The position numbers and the translations under genes were made by a program. From contig OX123186.2 in the NCBI GenBank assembly GCA_944739405.2, positions 40,657,551 through 40,721,550 of the forward strand: a stretch of DNA of 64,000 bases. The letters are read 5' to 3'. Shown here piece by piece: positions 11,620-24,337 of this stretch; within the stretch, counting starts at the first letter, position 1; each line of letters opens with the position of its first letter. The stretch is from Euclidia mi (Eukaryota > Arthropoda > Insecta > Lepidoptera > Erebidae). The notes below the pieces were generated by a model. That model saw only the letters and a program-made list of their open reading frames with translations. It made no database searches and was not told the origin of the DNA.

Positions 11620-12235
11620 CAACTAATAACTGATAAGGCTGACGAGGGATTTTGACGGCGGTCCTTCATAAGGTCCAGAGTCTCTCTCGAAAGATTTGAG
11701 CTTTTACCAGAACGCTTCATTATGCAGAATTTTTCGCCCTCTTCTCTAAGAGTGCTCACCATTTGGTCGTCGGTGGTTTCTAAGACGGCGACTCTGTTTT
11801 CTAGGTTTAATTGAAATTTTTGGAGCCTGTGGCTATTTGCAGCTGGTTTGGTTGGAGCCTGGACTTCATCATGCGGACTCTTTCGCGCTTGTAGTCAATG
11901 TTCAAGGTGCCTCGCACAAGTCGGTGGTCGCTCCCAGTGTTTAATTTCGCGACCACAGAGATATTTCTGAACATGCGCCTCTTATCCTACAGGATGAGAT
12001 CAACCTCGTTTTTGGTTTTGCTATCGAGGCTCCGCCAGGTCCACTTTCTTTGGGGCTGTTTTTTGAAAAACGATTTCATAATACACAGCCTCTCTTTTTT
12101 CGAGAAAGTTGACAAGAATTTGCCCCCTATCGTTTCTGCTGCCGTAACCATATTGACCTATTGAAGATTCGCCACTGGTCTGTACTCCCATTTTGGCGTT
12201 AAAGTTTCCCATTACAACAGGCAGGCAAGGCACCA
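11620..12235 (-). pseudogene. RTE-clade LINE fragment: AP endonuclease end and linker
   Basis: Reading the minus strand from 12,235, MGNFNAKMG, IGQYGYGSRNDRGQ and LVNFLEKRE match the C-terminal half of an apurinic endonuclease domain of RTE elements (the GDFNAK-type motif, here GNFNAK). After a stop and a frame change, the downstream linker reads LENRVAVLETTDD. The homologous linker LENRFAALETSKD is found in the RTE copy at 55.7 kb. No reverse transcriptase follows. The fragment directly abuts an opposite-strand LINE fragment near 12,235. Confidence 0.7.
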
Positions 12236-12475
12236 CTAGAATCAATAGCAGATGTATTTTCTGCTATAAACTCGGATTTAGCGCAAATCTGTGGGTGGAG
12301 TAAAAAGTATGGGCTAAAGATTAATCCAACTAAAACGCAAATGATTCTTATCGGCAATCCCAGGATGTTCTCTAAGGTAAATTGGTCAATGCTGCCTGAT
12401 ATTCAATTCAAAGGAAACGTATTACCTTTTACTGATCGTGTGAAAGTATCATATACAGTGAATACAAGTACCGAA
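12218..12475 (+). pseudogene. Jockey-like LINE reverse-transcriptase thumb fragment
   Basis: From about 12,236 the plus strand reads through LAQICGWSKKYGLKINPTKT and MILIGNPRMFSKVNW, then TDRVK, in one open frame. These are typical of the segment after the catalytic YADD box of Jockey-type LINEs (W...GL.IN..KT). The catalytic box and the rest of the ORF are absent. Confidence 0.65.
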
Positions 12476-12479
12476 AGCT

Positions 12480-13685
12480 AAAAACATTGCATAGTTGAAT
12501 TTACATAAGCTTAGTAATTTAAAGGCCATCTTTTCCTAGAAACCAGCTCTGTATTCCATTTGCCTAGTTAGTGACTTCAAACAGAACCCTATAGAATTAT
12601 AGTAAAGGAATCTTTACTCATGTTTGTAATTGTATGGTTCGCAGTAATACTTGGATTTGTGGACTAAACCTTAAAGAGTATCTGAATAATGATAACTGAT
12701 TTGGAAGCATTCATCATTGTCCTAACGTTATCCAGGTTGCACCCAAGCCTTCGCGTGGAGTCCGGGGTCCAAGCACTAGTATAATCAGAAGGCCAATTCT
12801 CCTAATAATAACACATAACATAACTTCACGCCTTTTATTCCCGAAGGGGTAGCCAGATGTGTAATACTCATCTGCCTACACCTTCTCCTAATAATATTTT
12901 GTTCATAATACAGTTTTGATATAATAACAGTGTGATACTTATGTCACAAATAGCATTCTCATAAATTAACTGATATTTGAATGATATTGTAACTGGATCA
13001 TAAATTGAGCAATGTCAAACTATGTGTCAATGACGAACTGTATATTTCAAATGACATTAGGTTAGCAGGATACCAATTGTGAGTCAATTCAAAATTAAAT
13101 CTCATTTGGCTAAAAATATAATGTCGATGTCAGACTGATAAAATAGGAGAATTGGCTTTTAGATTAGATGGAATATAAACTTTTTTACAGTGAGATTGCC
13201 GTCTGATCTTCGCAGCCCAGGGAGATAGCGATGCCATGGTTTAGACCAGTGTCGGTAAATTCAAGGAAACTGATTACTTATAACAACTGACAAAGATCTT
13301 TATCACAGCTAGCACCATTTATAGCTTTCCTACGTGTCCGATGCTAAGAGAAAGCGGTAAAAGGCCAAAACGATGAAATAAAATTCCAAACAATGTTTTT
13401 ATATAACCATATTACGTTATTTCAAATAATCAATCAATGTTAATATCCAGATTACAGATTAAAATATACGAACCTACTAATTAAACGCCTACATGTATCA
13501 ATCACAGAAACAAGATCTCAAATAATATCGCTTACGTGCGTAGGAATACAATTAACAATTATTCGCAAGACTAGTACCTGCTAATGACCAATACCAAACT
13601 GTAGTTGTTTACGTGATCAGCGGTTGTCTGGTCATCTCTAATCACTGGTTGAATACCTATTCACCACTAATCTTACCCTATTAAA
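12480..13685. other. Repeat debris, no gene
   Basis: It contains a dispersed-repeat piece near 12,815-12,890 (ACTTCACGCCTTTTATTCCC, CGAAGGGGTAG) of a type frequent in Lepidoptera. Near 13,225 is a partial copy of the 3909-3930 hairpin arm. Nothing else identified. Confidence 0.45.
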
Positions 13686-13689
13686 CACA

Positions 13690-16600
13690 GGTACGGAGCC
13701 CAACTTCGTCACAAGACGTAGTCAGACAATCATCGACTTAACTCTCGCAACAGAAGGAGTGGCTGAACGCATCAAGGGATGGCACGTCTCGAAAGGGGCA
13801 TCGTGCTCAGTCCACAGATGGATCAGCTTCTCTATGGAAGTCGTTATACAACCCACACAGCCACGCAGGAAACCACACAACGCTGACAAAGCAAAGTATG
13901 TCGAATTACTAAAAGAGAAACTTACCCTTACTGCTACGCCGACGGTACTGGGTGACAATGAACAGATCGACGAGCAGGTATGTACACTGACGCAGCATGC
14001 CCAGAAACCACTCTACCCTCAACCCCAGGTAAACAACCCTGGTGGGACGCTGAGCTTGAACGCAAGCGCAAGAAGGTAGGAAGGGCCCTAAACAGGGCAA
14101 TGAACACAAGCGCGGACGTAGAATGGGACGCTTATCTAGCTACAAGAAATGCCTCAGATTCAGACGCACCATGGGATGGCGAAAATTCTGTGGGAGCATT
14201 GAATCTTGCCAACAAGCAAACCGGGTAAGGAAACTACTGGCTAAGCAACCAATGGTTGCACCAGGTACTCTCCGTAAACCGGATAACACATACACCACAT
14301 CGGAGGAGGAGACAAGACGCGTCCTACTAGAAACACACTTCCCTGGCTGCGTCCTCACCCCGGTAATAATGTGGCACGATACACCAACAGTGGCAACCGA
14401 ACACGAGTGGAGACACGCAAACACCGTAGTCACAGAAGAAAATCTGCGGTGGGCCATCGATAGCTTCCATCCCTTCAAAGCAGCCGGACTGGACGGCATC
14501 TTCCCAGGGTTATTACAATGGGGGGGTGAACCTGTCCGCAAAAGACTTCTGGCAATCATGAGGGCTAGCCTGGCCCTTAGATATGTACCGAAGAATTGGA
14601 AGGAAGTCAAACTAATTTTCATACCAAAACCAGGCAAAACAGACTACACCAATGCAAAGTCCTTCAGACCAATAAGCCTGACCTCCTTCATGCTTAAAAC
14701 CTTGGAAAGGCTATGCGAGAGGGAATTAAGAAGTGGGGCACTTAAACACCTACCCCTAGATGCCAATCAACATGCATAGAGCTCAGGGAAATAGACGGAA
14801 TCGGCCTTACATCAGGTCGTGAACCAGATAAAAGCTGCTATACAACAAAAAAGCATCTGTCTGGGCACCTTCATTGACATAGAAGGAGCCTTTGACAAGA
14901 CAAACTTCTCCAGCATAAGCAACGGCCTAGCCAGACATGGTGTGGATCCGATGCTCATACAGTGGATCCAAAACATGCTCAGCAAAAGGGTAGTGCGCCT
15001 GCACGGCGATTCCCAGACAACCTTGATAAATAAAGGTTGCCCGCAGGGCGGCGTTCTCTCCTATTGTGGAACTTAGTCATCAATGAACTCATAGACAAAC
15101 TCAACGCGAGATATTTTTACACAATGGGATATGCAGATGATCTGACCATTCTCATCTCAGGTAAGGTAACTAGTACAGTGTACGACCTTACTCAACAGGC
15201 TCTACGCATAGTAGAGTGGTGGTGTAATGAGTAAGAATTATCAGTAAACCCGACCAAGACCGAACTAGTTATGTTCACACACAAACGCGCGCTGGGTACT
15301 TACCGACTGCCCAGGCTATTTAACACAGAGCTCAAGCTGTCTACCGAGATAAAGTACTTGTTTAAGTTTGTGTTAAAGTAATTGACATGGAACAGCCACA
15401 TGGAAAATAAGCTCAATAAAGCCAGCATCGTCTTCTGGCAGTGCAAGAAGATGGTAGGTAAACGATGGGGCCTATCCCCCAAAATTGTCTTATGGCTCTA
15501 TAAGACAATAATACGTCCGATGATAAGCTACGGCGCAGTAGTGTGGTGGCCTCGGACCAACCTAACAACGGCCGCCAACAAGCTTCAAAAGCTTCAAAGA
15601 CTTGCATGCCTAGCGGCCACGGGCTGCATGAAAACTACACCTACAGCGGCACTCGAAGTGTTGCTGGACTTGCCTCCATTGCACCTGTTCATACAACAGG
15701 AGGCGGTGATCCGATGTCGGTGATCCGGCTAAGAGCTCTGAAGTTCTGGAAAGACACTAACACACCGCACACTAGCAACTTAAACACACTCTTTAAAGAA
15801 GTTCCTCTCACACAAGCCATTGGCGACCGAATACCGAAACAATTTGTTTTCGACAAGAAATACAAAATCCAACTGTACGAGGATCTACACGGAGGAGCAG
15901 TTTACCACAACGAGCTCGCGATCTGCACAGATGGGTCTAAGACGGATACAGGTACGGGTTCAGGAGTATTCTCCGAGGACCTAAACATCAACATCGCAGC
16001 ACCGCTGGGAGCCTACAACACGGTCTATCAGGCCGAATGTTTTGACATAATCCTAGCTGCCACAGCAATCATGGCACGTGAGGTAAGGGAACGATCCATT
16101 AGGATCCTTTCAGATAGTAAGGCTGTCCTCTCAGCCCTCAAAAGCCATACTATCACCTCGGCACTCACGCTTGAATGCCACCAGAAACTAACAGAGGTAG
16201 GTAAACAAAACAAATTAATACTGGAATGTATCAAGGGCCACAGTGGCTCAAGAGGAAATGACGCAGCCGACGTACTTGCCAGAAGAGGGGCCACTTTAGA
16301 GGTGGTGGGACCCGAGCCCATTATTCCCCTCCCTTCTGGTTTTTATCGCAACCTGGTAAGAGATAGGACCAGGACCCAACACAACCAGTCCTGGATTGGT
16401 ATTGAAACATGTAGGCAGGCCAAGGAGGCTCTTCCTGCAGTAGACGGTAAGATAGCCAAACAAATCCTCCGGCTGTCCAAACAACAACTGCGGACAGTCA
16501 CGGCTGCCTACACAGGACACGGATTCTTTAATAAACACCTATTTACTATAGGTATCACCGACAGCCCGCTGTGCAGGGTCTGTATGGCAGCAGACGAGAC

Positions 16601-16742
16601 GGCAGCCCACCTGCTCCTCGACTGCCCTGAGGTCGCACAGTACAGGCAGCAGTACCTGACGAGATACAGCACCCTGAGGGAAGCAGTGGGCCACATCAAG
16701 AGTCTGCTGGCCTTCCTCGAAGAGCTGGGGTGGCTCGAATGA
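13690..16742 (+). pseudogene. Non-LTR retrotransposon ORF2 with RNase H (I/R1/LOA-like), frameshifted
   Basis: The copy begins inside the endonuclease (TEPNFVTRRSQTIIDLTLAT near 13,690, then VSKGASCSVHRW), so it is 5'-truncated. After at least two frame changes the reverse transcriptase appears: AKSFRPISLTSFMLKTLERL (about 14,655), DIEGAFDKTNF (about 14,875), GCPQGGVLS (about 15,040) and the catalytic GYADDLTIL (about 15,128). From 15,543 an open frame to 16,742 carries RNase H (CTDGSKTDTGTGSG, AECFDIILAA, ILSDSKAVLSAL, GHSGSRGNDAAD) and a C-terminal zinc-knuckle-like CRVCMAADETAAHLLLDCP. Stops at about 14,777 and 15,232 plus several shifts make it non-functional. RNase H in this position points to the I/R1/LOA group; the clade is not certain. 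Confidence 0.8.
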
Positions 16743-17502
16743 AGACACCATTCCCACCCGCACGCAAAATACACGCCAAGACGTGGAGTTGCGGAAACAG
16801 CCCGTGCCATCAAGTATCAAGTAGTACGTGATCAGCGCAATGTACAACATGACACATGAATCGAAAGAACAAAACAATGCTTATTATGCTGATTATAATA
16901 GCTTTATCTCATTTCAATTTCTAGAGCAAATACGTCATCTTTCATCCGTCTGCGTCATGATGGATTAAAATATCAAGTTTCATCACCCCATTTCATTCCT
17001 GACTAAGGCAAATACATGAAGCAAACAGTATTTTTGGGTAGTGATGGAAAATTCGACAAGAAACTCTCTGTATATACCCGTCTAGCAAGCATGGGATAGT
17101 AGGGCGAATCATTCTATTTACTCACAATTATATTGTGACGCATGTTAAGAGTGGTCTATGTCTAACAATGAGCTGCGAAAATGAGAGATGATGATACTTC
17201 ATTCGACGTGACGAAAGGCGAAACATAACAACGGGTAACAGTTACTCATCTAAGTAATCTAAAAATATCTTATTCAGTTGGCAGTAAGATCAATCAACAA
17301 TTTATCAACTGTCAGATTTTCTATAAAGATTTTAACGTCTGCCTGTTAGATGTGTGTTTATTCTTAAAGTTGAAATATTCTGTAAATCAAAATATATGAA
17401 GAAGCATAATAATCATAGCATTGCTCTCCAGTTCATAATTTGAAAGGAAAGTTAAAAAATAGTTATAAATAGTACCACAAACAAATGCAATATTATATTA
17501 TT

Positions 17503-17536
17503 AGAATAACGATACAAGTAGTTGTATCGTTATTCT
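17503..17536. repeat. Perfect 15-bp inverted repeat
   Basis: AGAATAACGATACAA, a 4-nt loop GTAG, then TTGTATCGTTATTCT. No transposon boundary is evident. Confidence 0.85.
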
Positions 17537-17816
17537 TAAATTGAGAACTCTAATTTGCCCTGACATTTCCTTCTTCTCAAAATAACCTCACATTAACACG
17601 AACAACCTTCAGCCTTTTATATTTTTGCACAAAAACTAAATTGCCTAAACATTAAGACAATGAGTCAGAAAATGAGAACGGATTAAGAAGAAAAAAAAGA
17701 AGAAAAAATAATTTTATTCTTAACACGCACACAAATAAAAAAAAAACAATAAAAACACAATAAAAAAGCAGTACAAAAATAAAACAATAACAGACACAAG
17801 TGTAGCGTGTCAGAAC

Positions 17817-17874
17817 AGGGCATAGTTCAGCATTTGTCAGGCAGATGCCTGACGCTGATTTTCAACTATGCCCT
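17817..17874. repeat. Imperfect 58-nt hairpin
   Basis: Outer 11-bp arms and an inner 8-bp arm (GTCAGGCA/TGCCTGAC) flank asymmetric bulges. It ends about 30 bp before the BEL 5' LTR and lies outside the element. Confidence 0.65.
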
Positions 17875-17900
17875 TGTTTTATGTTTGATTAGGGGATTAG

Positions 17901-17905
17901 GTCCC
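17901..17905. repeat. 5-bp target-site duplication, left copy (GTCCC)
   Basis: GTCCC immediately precedes the BEL 5' LTR and recurs at 24,586-24,590 immediately after the 3' LTR, marking one insertion event. Confidence 0.85.
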
Positions 17906-18360
17906 TGTTCGCGCCTTGTATGTTGGTGCCCCTGGCGTGGGACGGTGGAGCGCGGAGAGCACGGTCTCAACGGCTTTCGGCGGCGCACGGGCTGCGACAC
18001 GCGACGCACTCCGCGACCGAACGACGATCGGCACGCGCGCATATCAAATACTAGAGGACGCCAGCAGCTACGCCCGCAATTTTTTTAAGTTTACCCATTT
18101 TGGCCAATCCTGTGGGAATTTCGGGAAATCCCTTCTAAGTGCACCCCTACGGTCCCCAAGGAATATACATGCCAAATTTCAGCTTCCTGTGCCCAATAGT
18201 TTCGGCTGTAGTGTGTCTGTCAGTCAGTCAGTAACGCAAGGATTTTATATATTAAGATTTTAGTCTCCAATATTGTACTGCTTACCTTTACCGGCGAAAT
18301 ATATTGTGATTATACAGTCCACACAATTGTTTCCTTTACATCGAAGAAGAATCCTCAACA
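17906..18360 (+). repeat. BEL 5' LTR, interrupted by a Helitron-like element
   Basis: It runs from TGTTCGCGCC to CCTCAACA. Removing 18,051-18,257 leaves 248 bp, exactly the length of the 3' LTR. The first half is GC-rich. Confidence 0.92.
18051..18257 (-). mobile_element. Helitron-like element inserted in the BEL 5' LTR
   Basis: The minus strand begins TCTTAATATATAAAATCC (at 18,257) and ends CTCTAG (at 18,051), the same family as 7219-7633. The 3' LTR holds the uninterrupted site (CATATCAAATA|TTTTAG between 24,482 and 24,483). The insertion is therefore exact, between A and T, without target duplication, as known for Helitrons. It postdates the BEL insertion or occurred in a donor before LTR divergence. 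Confidence 0.88.
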
Positions 18361-19042
18361 TTGGTCATCGAGCAGACAGCAAATTCCGCGTAACGTTTAT
18401 TACGAAGAAAACGTTCGCGCGGGGGCAGTTCGTGTGACGTTGGCGGACTTCGTATTTGAATACCGGTCGAAAGCGCCGTGTCATAGTCAGCTGTTTTCAA
18501 CGGCAGACTAGTTTGGAGTTGGAGTCGCCTAAGTACGAGCGAGGAGAGGACGTCTACCAGTTCCCGAGGTCTTCACGTCAACGGGTGGTCAAGTCTCGAC
18601 TAGGTTGGTCGAAACCGCCGAGAAATCAAGTAGCTTCGTGGGAATCTTCACAGTCCGCCTTGTGGATAAAGATCAGCATATTTGTGTATCGTTCCAATTT
18701 CCTATCCATTTCATTTCTATTACTTCGTTTCAAATTTCAAAAATTCCGTTACAACCGTTTCAGTTCAATTTCAAATTTGAGTTATCAAGTGATCGTTTTT
18801 TCATATCGTTAGTCATTATGCATAAAGTTTGTGGTAAATCATTTACATTTTAACATAATAGCCGCTCGAAAACCGGTTTGCTATCGCCTCTGCTAACTGG
18901 GTCACACGGCTATTCATTGCAATATTTACCTTCTTTATACCTATTCGCTGCTACATAACTGTTTATATAGTTTTCTATCTAAATAATTGATTCTATTAGC
19001 GATTTTTTTTTTCTTTTCCATTGAAATAAAACCAGTTTTATA
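18361..19042 (+). other. BEL leader region
   Basis: Untranslated leader between the 5' LTR and the gag start. A primer-binding site should begin directly after the LTR (TTGGTCATCGAGCAGACAGC); I cannot name the tRNA. Short ORFs at 18,456-18,853 have no recognisable motif. The gag ATG at 19,043 follows an A-rich stretch. Confidence 0.6.
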
Positions 19043-20602
19043 ATGTCTACTGACGATCTATTAGTAAGAAAACGCAGTGCCATGAAAGCTAAGCTTACAA
19101 ACTTCTCCAATTATGTTAAAGTGCTTCTTAGTTGCGAATCACTTTCAAGCTTGCAGCGCATTGAGCTGGAGGGACGGCTTAGTAAATTTGATGCCTTATA
19201 TGATGCATTTGACAATTTGCAGTTGGAGATTGAGATGCTCTCGGACAACCTAGACGAGGCGTATGGGGAACGTGCCAAGTTCGAGGACCGTTACCATGCA
19301 GTGGTGGCGCAAGCGCGCAGTTTGATGATCAGCGCTGATGCCGGCAATGACGTCGCGTCTGTAGCGGGCTCAACAGACAAAAACACAGGTGCATCGTTAC
19401 GTCAAAATTTTGTTCGCTTACCTAAAATAGAGTTACCCCAATTCGATGGTATTTATCAGTGTTGGCTTGAGTATAAGGACATATATATTTCTTTAATTCA
19501 CAATAGCAGTAATATCGATGACATTGGTAAATTTCACTACCTTCGTGAATCGCTCAAGGGAGATGCTAAACAAATAATAAAAAATATTGATTTTAAGGCT
19601 GATCATTACAAGATGGCGTGGAATTTACTATGTGAACGGTACGACAATAGCAGGCTTTTGATAAATAACCATGTGCAGGCCTCATTCAATGTTCCCGCAG
19701 TGTGTCAAGAATCGTGTCTAGATTTGCGGCAATTTATGAACACAATCAATAAAAATATTCGAGCACTTAAAACATTGAATGAACCCACTGAATATTGGGA
19801 TACAATCTTACTGTACATGTTGACTAACAAAGTAGATAAAGTCACTAACAGAGACTGGCAGGAGTATTGTAATAGTTTATCTAAAAATCCTACTTTGTCA
19901 CAATTTTGTTCATTTGTTAGCAAGCGGGTTGATTTGTTGGAGACGGTTGAACGTACTGAACAATCAAACAAAAATGTAGATAGTAGTAATAACAGCTATA
20001 TAGTAGATACACAAATTTCCAATAAAAGCGACAATTTAAACAATAATAAACACAAAGGAATTACAAAAAATTACAGTAAATGTCCTATGTGGAAAAAAGA
20101 CCACTTTATGTTTGTTTGCGAAGATTTTCGTAAGTTAACAGTAGAAAATCGTTTGTTAAAGGTAAAGGAGCTTAAGTTATGTTTTAATTGTTTACGATCT
20201 AGCCATTTTAGTAAACAGTGTAAATTGTCGCATTGTAAATACTGTAAACGTAGGCATAATACCCTTTTACATGTAGATCAACCTAACTCAAGCAACTTCC
20301 AAGACCCTATGCCTAGTATTGCTTTGCCTAGCTTACCTACTGACGTTGTTGGAGGTGCACAATTTCAAAACAGCACGTCTGAAAACGTCGCCTTGTCGGG
20401 TGACACTACAGAAAACTCTACCCGTTCTATTTTGCTTTCCACAGCTCTGGTGACAGTGGTCAACAGCCGAGGTGAGAAGCTCGACGCCAGGATTCTGCTG
20501 GATAACGGTAGCACAGCCAATTTTATTACTGAAACACTGTGTCACAAGCTAGGGTTGTCCAGACGTAATGCTAACTCCACTATATCAGGTATAAACAATT
20601 AG
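19043..20602 (+). pseudogene. gag-pol: BEL gag and protease start, ended by an in-frame TAG
   Basis: The N-terminal half is coiled and acidic (capsid/assembly region of BEL gag). A nucleocapsid zinc region is centred on CFNCLRSSHFSKQC (from residue about 380) followed by CKYCKRRHNTLLH, the BEL-type knuckle. In the preceding cluster one expected cysteine reads W (CPMW). The retropepsin-like protease active site follows as LLDNGSTANFI with D487, DNG in place of the commoner DSG or DTG. The frame stops at TAG 20,600-20,602 just after the protease start and continues in the same frame in the next segment, so it is one polyprotein gene with a nonsense codon (suppression is possible but unproven). 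Confidence 0.85.
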
Positions 20603-23209
20603 ATGTCTAATAGCACACAGTCTTGTATGTTTACAATTCAGTCCCGTAATGGTGCCTATAAGGAGAATATCAGTTGTATTATACTGCCTGAGATAACTAG
20701 GAATTTGCCGTCATGTATGGTGGACATTAGCAACATCAACATTCCAACAGATATTCAACTGGCTGACCCCTCATTCCACATTCCGTCAGTTATTGATATT
20801 CTTGTCGGCACTGAAGTCTTTTGGAATGTGTTAGGTACCTCATCGATCAATTTAGGTAAGAATAAACCCAATCTTCACGCCACAAGATTCGGGTGGATAG
20901 TGTCGGGCCCAGTCCCAGTTGTTTCGTTATCTAAAAAACAATCATACTACGAGTATTGCAATGTGTCGATGGATGAATTAAGCAGTAATATAAACAGGTT
21001 TTGGGAACTAGATTCTGTGTCATCAATACATTCTATGTCTCGAGAAGAACGCGCATGTGAAGAAAGCTTTCGTCAAAACACTATTCGTGATGAACAGGGT
21101 CGTTTTGTTGTAACAATTCCATTAAAAAACAATCCTAACGTTTTAGGTGAGTCATATGAAATGGCTAAGCGTCGATTTTTGTCTCTGGAGCGTCGTTTCC
21201 TGCGTGATCCCAGTTTCAAAGAAAAATATGTTGCCTTCATGGAGGAGTACGAGCGTCTTGGCCACATGACAGAAAATCAAATGTCTATGAAGCCTCACAC
21301 AGGTGATAATGTTGAGTATTTCTTGCCTCACCATGGGGTTATAAAGGAGTCTAGCTCAACGCCACTTCGGACGGTCTTCGATGCCTCAGCGGCTACCTCG
21401 TCTGGAATATCGTTCAATGATATTCAGATGGTAGGTCCAACTGTCCAGGAGGATCTATTTTCAATTTTGTTACGATTTCGGCAACACAAATATGTCGTTT
21501 CTGGTGATATAGCAAGGATGTATCGTGCTGTTACTGTCACATCGTCACAACGTGATCTACAGCAAATTATATTCAGGACTGATCGCAATTTACCACTGAA
21601 AACGTACAGGCTCAATACTTTAAGTTATGGGGAAGCAGCCGCACCATATTTGGCGACAAAATGTTTGGTTAGTTTGGCTAAAGTTGCTACTAGTAAAAAC
21701 GTCAGGTCTTCAATTGAACGCGATTTCTTCGTTGACGATTATCTTGCTGGTGGAAATTTAGTATCTGACGTCGTAGAGATGGTCAAAGAGGTAATTTCTG
21801 TTTTGTCATCAGCTAATTTTCATTTAAGAAAATGGAAGTCTAATAATTCGTCAATTTTAAACCAAATTACAAATTCTTCAGAGGTTTCGGGTTGCCTAAA
21901 CTTAGCTGAGGATAGGAATCTGGCATCGAAAACTTTAGGCTTACTTTGGATGTGTGAAGCAGATTATTTATCATTTTCTATTCACATTGATGCAGGTAAA
22001 CAGGTTACTAAACGTCAAGTGTTATCAGTCATAAGTCAAATATATGATCCATTAGGTTTGGTAGGTCCATGTGTAGTTGAGGCAAAAATTCTAATGCAGC
22101 AATTATGGTTAGCCAAGTGTGATTGGGATGAGCAGGTCCCAGAGGCCATTTGTAATAGCTGGTACGATTTTATAAACACTCTTCCAAGTTTAAATAATTT
22201 AAAAATTCCCCGATGGGTTGTGTGTGACAATGCTATATTGCATGAGATTCATGTTTTTACAGATGCATCAGAGAAAGCGTTTGGCTGTTGTGTGTATCTC
22301 CGATCAGTAAACGAGCAAGGGGTAGTTCAGGTACAACTTTATGCGTCTAAAAATCGTGTAGCACCAATAAAGCCCACCCACCATTCCTCGTCTGGTGCTT
22401 TGTGGGGCGTTCTAGGGGCGAGACTGTGTGCTAAAGTACTGAGTTCGATAACTCTGCCCATTACCAAATGCCAATTTTGGTGTGACTCAACAATAGTGTT
22501 GGGTTGGTTGTCAATGTCACCGACTCAATTAAAACCTTTCGTGCGTAATCGTGTCAATGAGATTCAGGAGAACACAGCAGGGCACACGTGGAGTTACGTT
22601 CCGTCTAAGGACAATCCGGCGGATCTTGTTTCTAGAGGGCTGAAGGCTGACCTTATCAGCAAGTGTTCTTTATGGTGGTCAGGGCCTCACTTTTTGTTAA
22701 ATCATGAAAAAGACTGGCCAGTCATGCCTAATAGAAGTGTGATACAAGACCTACCAGAAGTCATTACATCAAACTTCACTGATCACTCGTTTCTCACACA
22801 TTCACAAAATCATGTACTTTCGTCTCTCACAAATAAATCAATCATTCATTCATTAATTCATAAACATTCAAACTTAAATCGTTTACAAAGAACAGTGGCA
22901 TATATACATAGATTCATACACAATTCAAAGAATCCTAATTCTAAAGTAACAGGTCTTCTTTCTATTAAAGAACTTAAAGATGCCTTATCTATATTGATAC
23001 GTGCAGCTCAAACTGAAATGTTTGCAGATGAGTACGCGATACTTCGATCAGGGAAGTCATTGCCGCGCAGGAACAGACTTATTTCTTTAACCCCTTTTTT
23101 AGATAATGATAACATTATTCGTGTAGGTGGCAGGCTGGACAACTCACCATATGAATACGAGGTTAAGCATCCAGTTTTGCTATGCGGCAAGCACCACTTT
23201 ACAAAATAA
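20603..23209 (+). pseudogene. gag-pol: BEL pol: reverse transcriptase and RNase H
   Basis: Same frame as the upstream gag segment. Motifs in order: protease end (VGTEVFW), RT fingers (HHGVIKESSSTPLRTVFDAS), SGDIARMYRAV, LNTLSYGEAAAPYLA and the catalytic FVDDYLAGG with D378/D379. RNase H begins at VFTDASEKAFGCCVY (about residue 553), with YASKNRVAPIK and FWCDSTIVLGWL after it. The end (KHPVLLCGKHHFTK) is the approach to the integrase zinc finger. The frame is cut by TAA at 23,207-23,209 and resumes in frame immediately after. No frameshift is seen. Confidence 0.88.
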
Positions 23210-24310
23210 ATATTTCAAATGCAACATAGAATCTTACTTCATGCTGGCCCTCAGTTATTGTTAGGAAATGTACGTCAAACATATTGGCCTCTTGGCGGTA
23301 GAAATCTATCTAAGTCGGTAGTAAGAAAATGCATAGAATGTTTTAGGTATAAGGCTCAAAATGTGCAACCAGTTATGGGGCAGTTGCCCTCTAAAAGAAC
23401 TCACTTGGAGTTCCCATTCATAAATTGTAGTGTCGATTATGCCGGGCCAATATTGATAGCAGATCGAAAGGGGCGAGGGTGCAAACTTTTAAAGGCGTAT
23501 ATATGCGTCTTTGTTTGCCTAGCAGTCAAGGCTGTCCATATCGAGCTCGTTACAGATCTCACTAAAGAGGGCTATATGGCAGCTTTAAAACGTTTTGTTG
23601 CTCGTCGAGGCAAACCCAAGAGCATCTTATCTGATAATGGCACAAATTTTGTCGGCACTTGTAATGAATTACATAAGTTTTTACAAGAATCTAATATTAA
23701 TTACGAAGTTTCACAGGAAGGCATTGAATTTAATTTCGCCCCACCATACTCACCACATTTCAACGGCATTGCCGAGGCTGCCGTTCGCTCCACAAAACAT
23801 CACTTGAAAAGGTTACTAGGACTAACACACTTCACATACGAAGAACTGATCACATGCTTAACTCAAATTGAAGCTGTACTTAATTCACGTCCTATAACCC
23901 CACTTTCCTCTGATCCATTAGACTTCACTGCTCTCACTCCTTCCCATTACGTAATTGGACGATCGCTTATGGCTGTTCCGCATCCACAGGTGACTGAAAC
24001 CAGCATCGGTCGCTTGGAGCGCTACCACAGAGTGGAGCACATAAAACAACACTTTTGGAAGCGATTTCACCTAGAATATGTTTCTCTTGTCCAGCAAAAA
24101 ACCAAGTGGTCTACCTCAACAGGAGAATTATCAGAGGGAACTTTGGTGCTCGTGAGAGAGCGAGGACAACCACCGCTACTGTGGCCATTGGGACGTGTCA
24201 CCAAGGTCTTCCCGGGAAGCGACGGAACTACACGCGTGGTCGAGCTGAAGACGAAGAAGGGGACGCTACTACGGTCATTTAATAATATTTGTCCTCTTCC
24301 TCTAGATTAA
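23210..24310 (+). pseudogene. gag-pol: BEL pol: integrase
   Basis: Continues in the same frame after the TAA; the first ATG is 23,219. The zinc-binding region (RILLHAGPQ ... CIECFRYK) and the DDE catalytic core are present: D73 in NCSVDYAGPI, D139 in SDNGTNF and E186 in GIAEAAVRS (numbered from 23,219). The C-terminus (LVLVRERGQPPLLWPLGRV) is the DUF5641-like tail usual in BEL integrases. It ends at TAA 27 bp before the 3' LTR. Splices the cDNA into host DNA in the complete element. Confidence 0.88.
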
Positions 24311-24337
24311 TTATTGAATTCTTCAACCCGAGGAGCA

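Larger units (their letters stand above)
16800..17900. other. No gene; two hairpins near the BEL insertion
   Basis: It contains a perfect 15-bp hairpin (17,503-17,517 with 17,522-17,536, 4-nt loop) and an imperfect one (17,817-17,874) whose 11-bp outer arms are AGGGCATAGTT and AACTATGCCCT. Otherwise AT-rich without coding. Confidence 0.6.

Noticed and set aside
17807..18263. ORFs of 93 and 115 codons over the BEL 5' LTR
   Set aside because: They run across the LTR and the inserted Helitron-like element, so they are frame artefacts.
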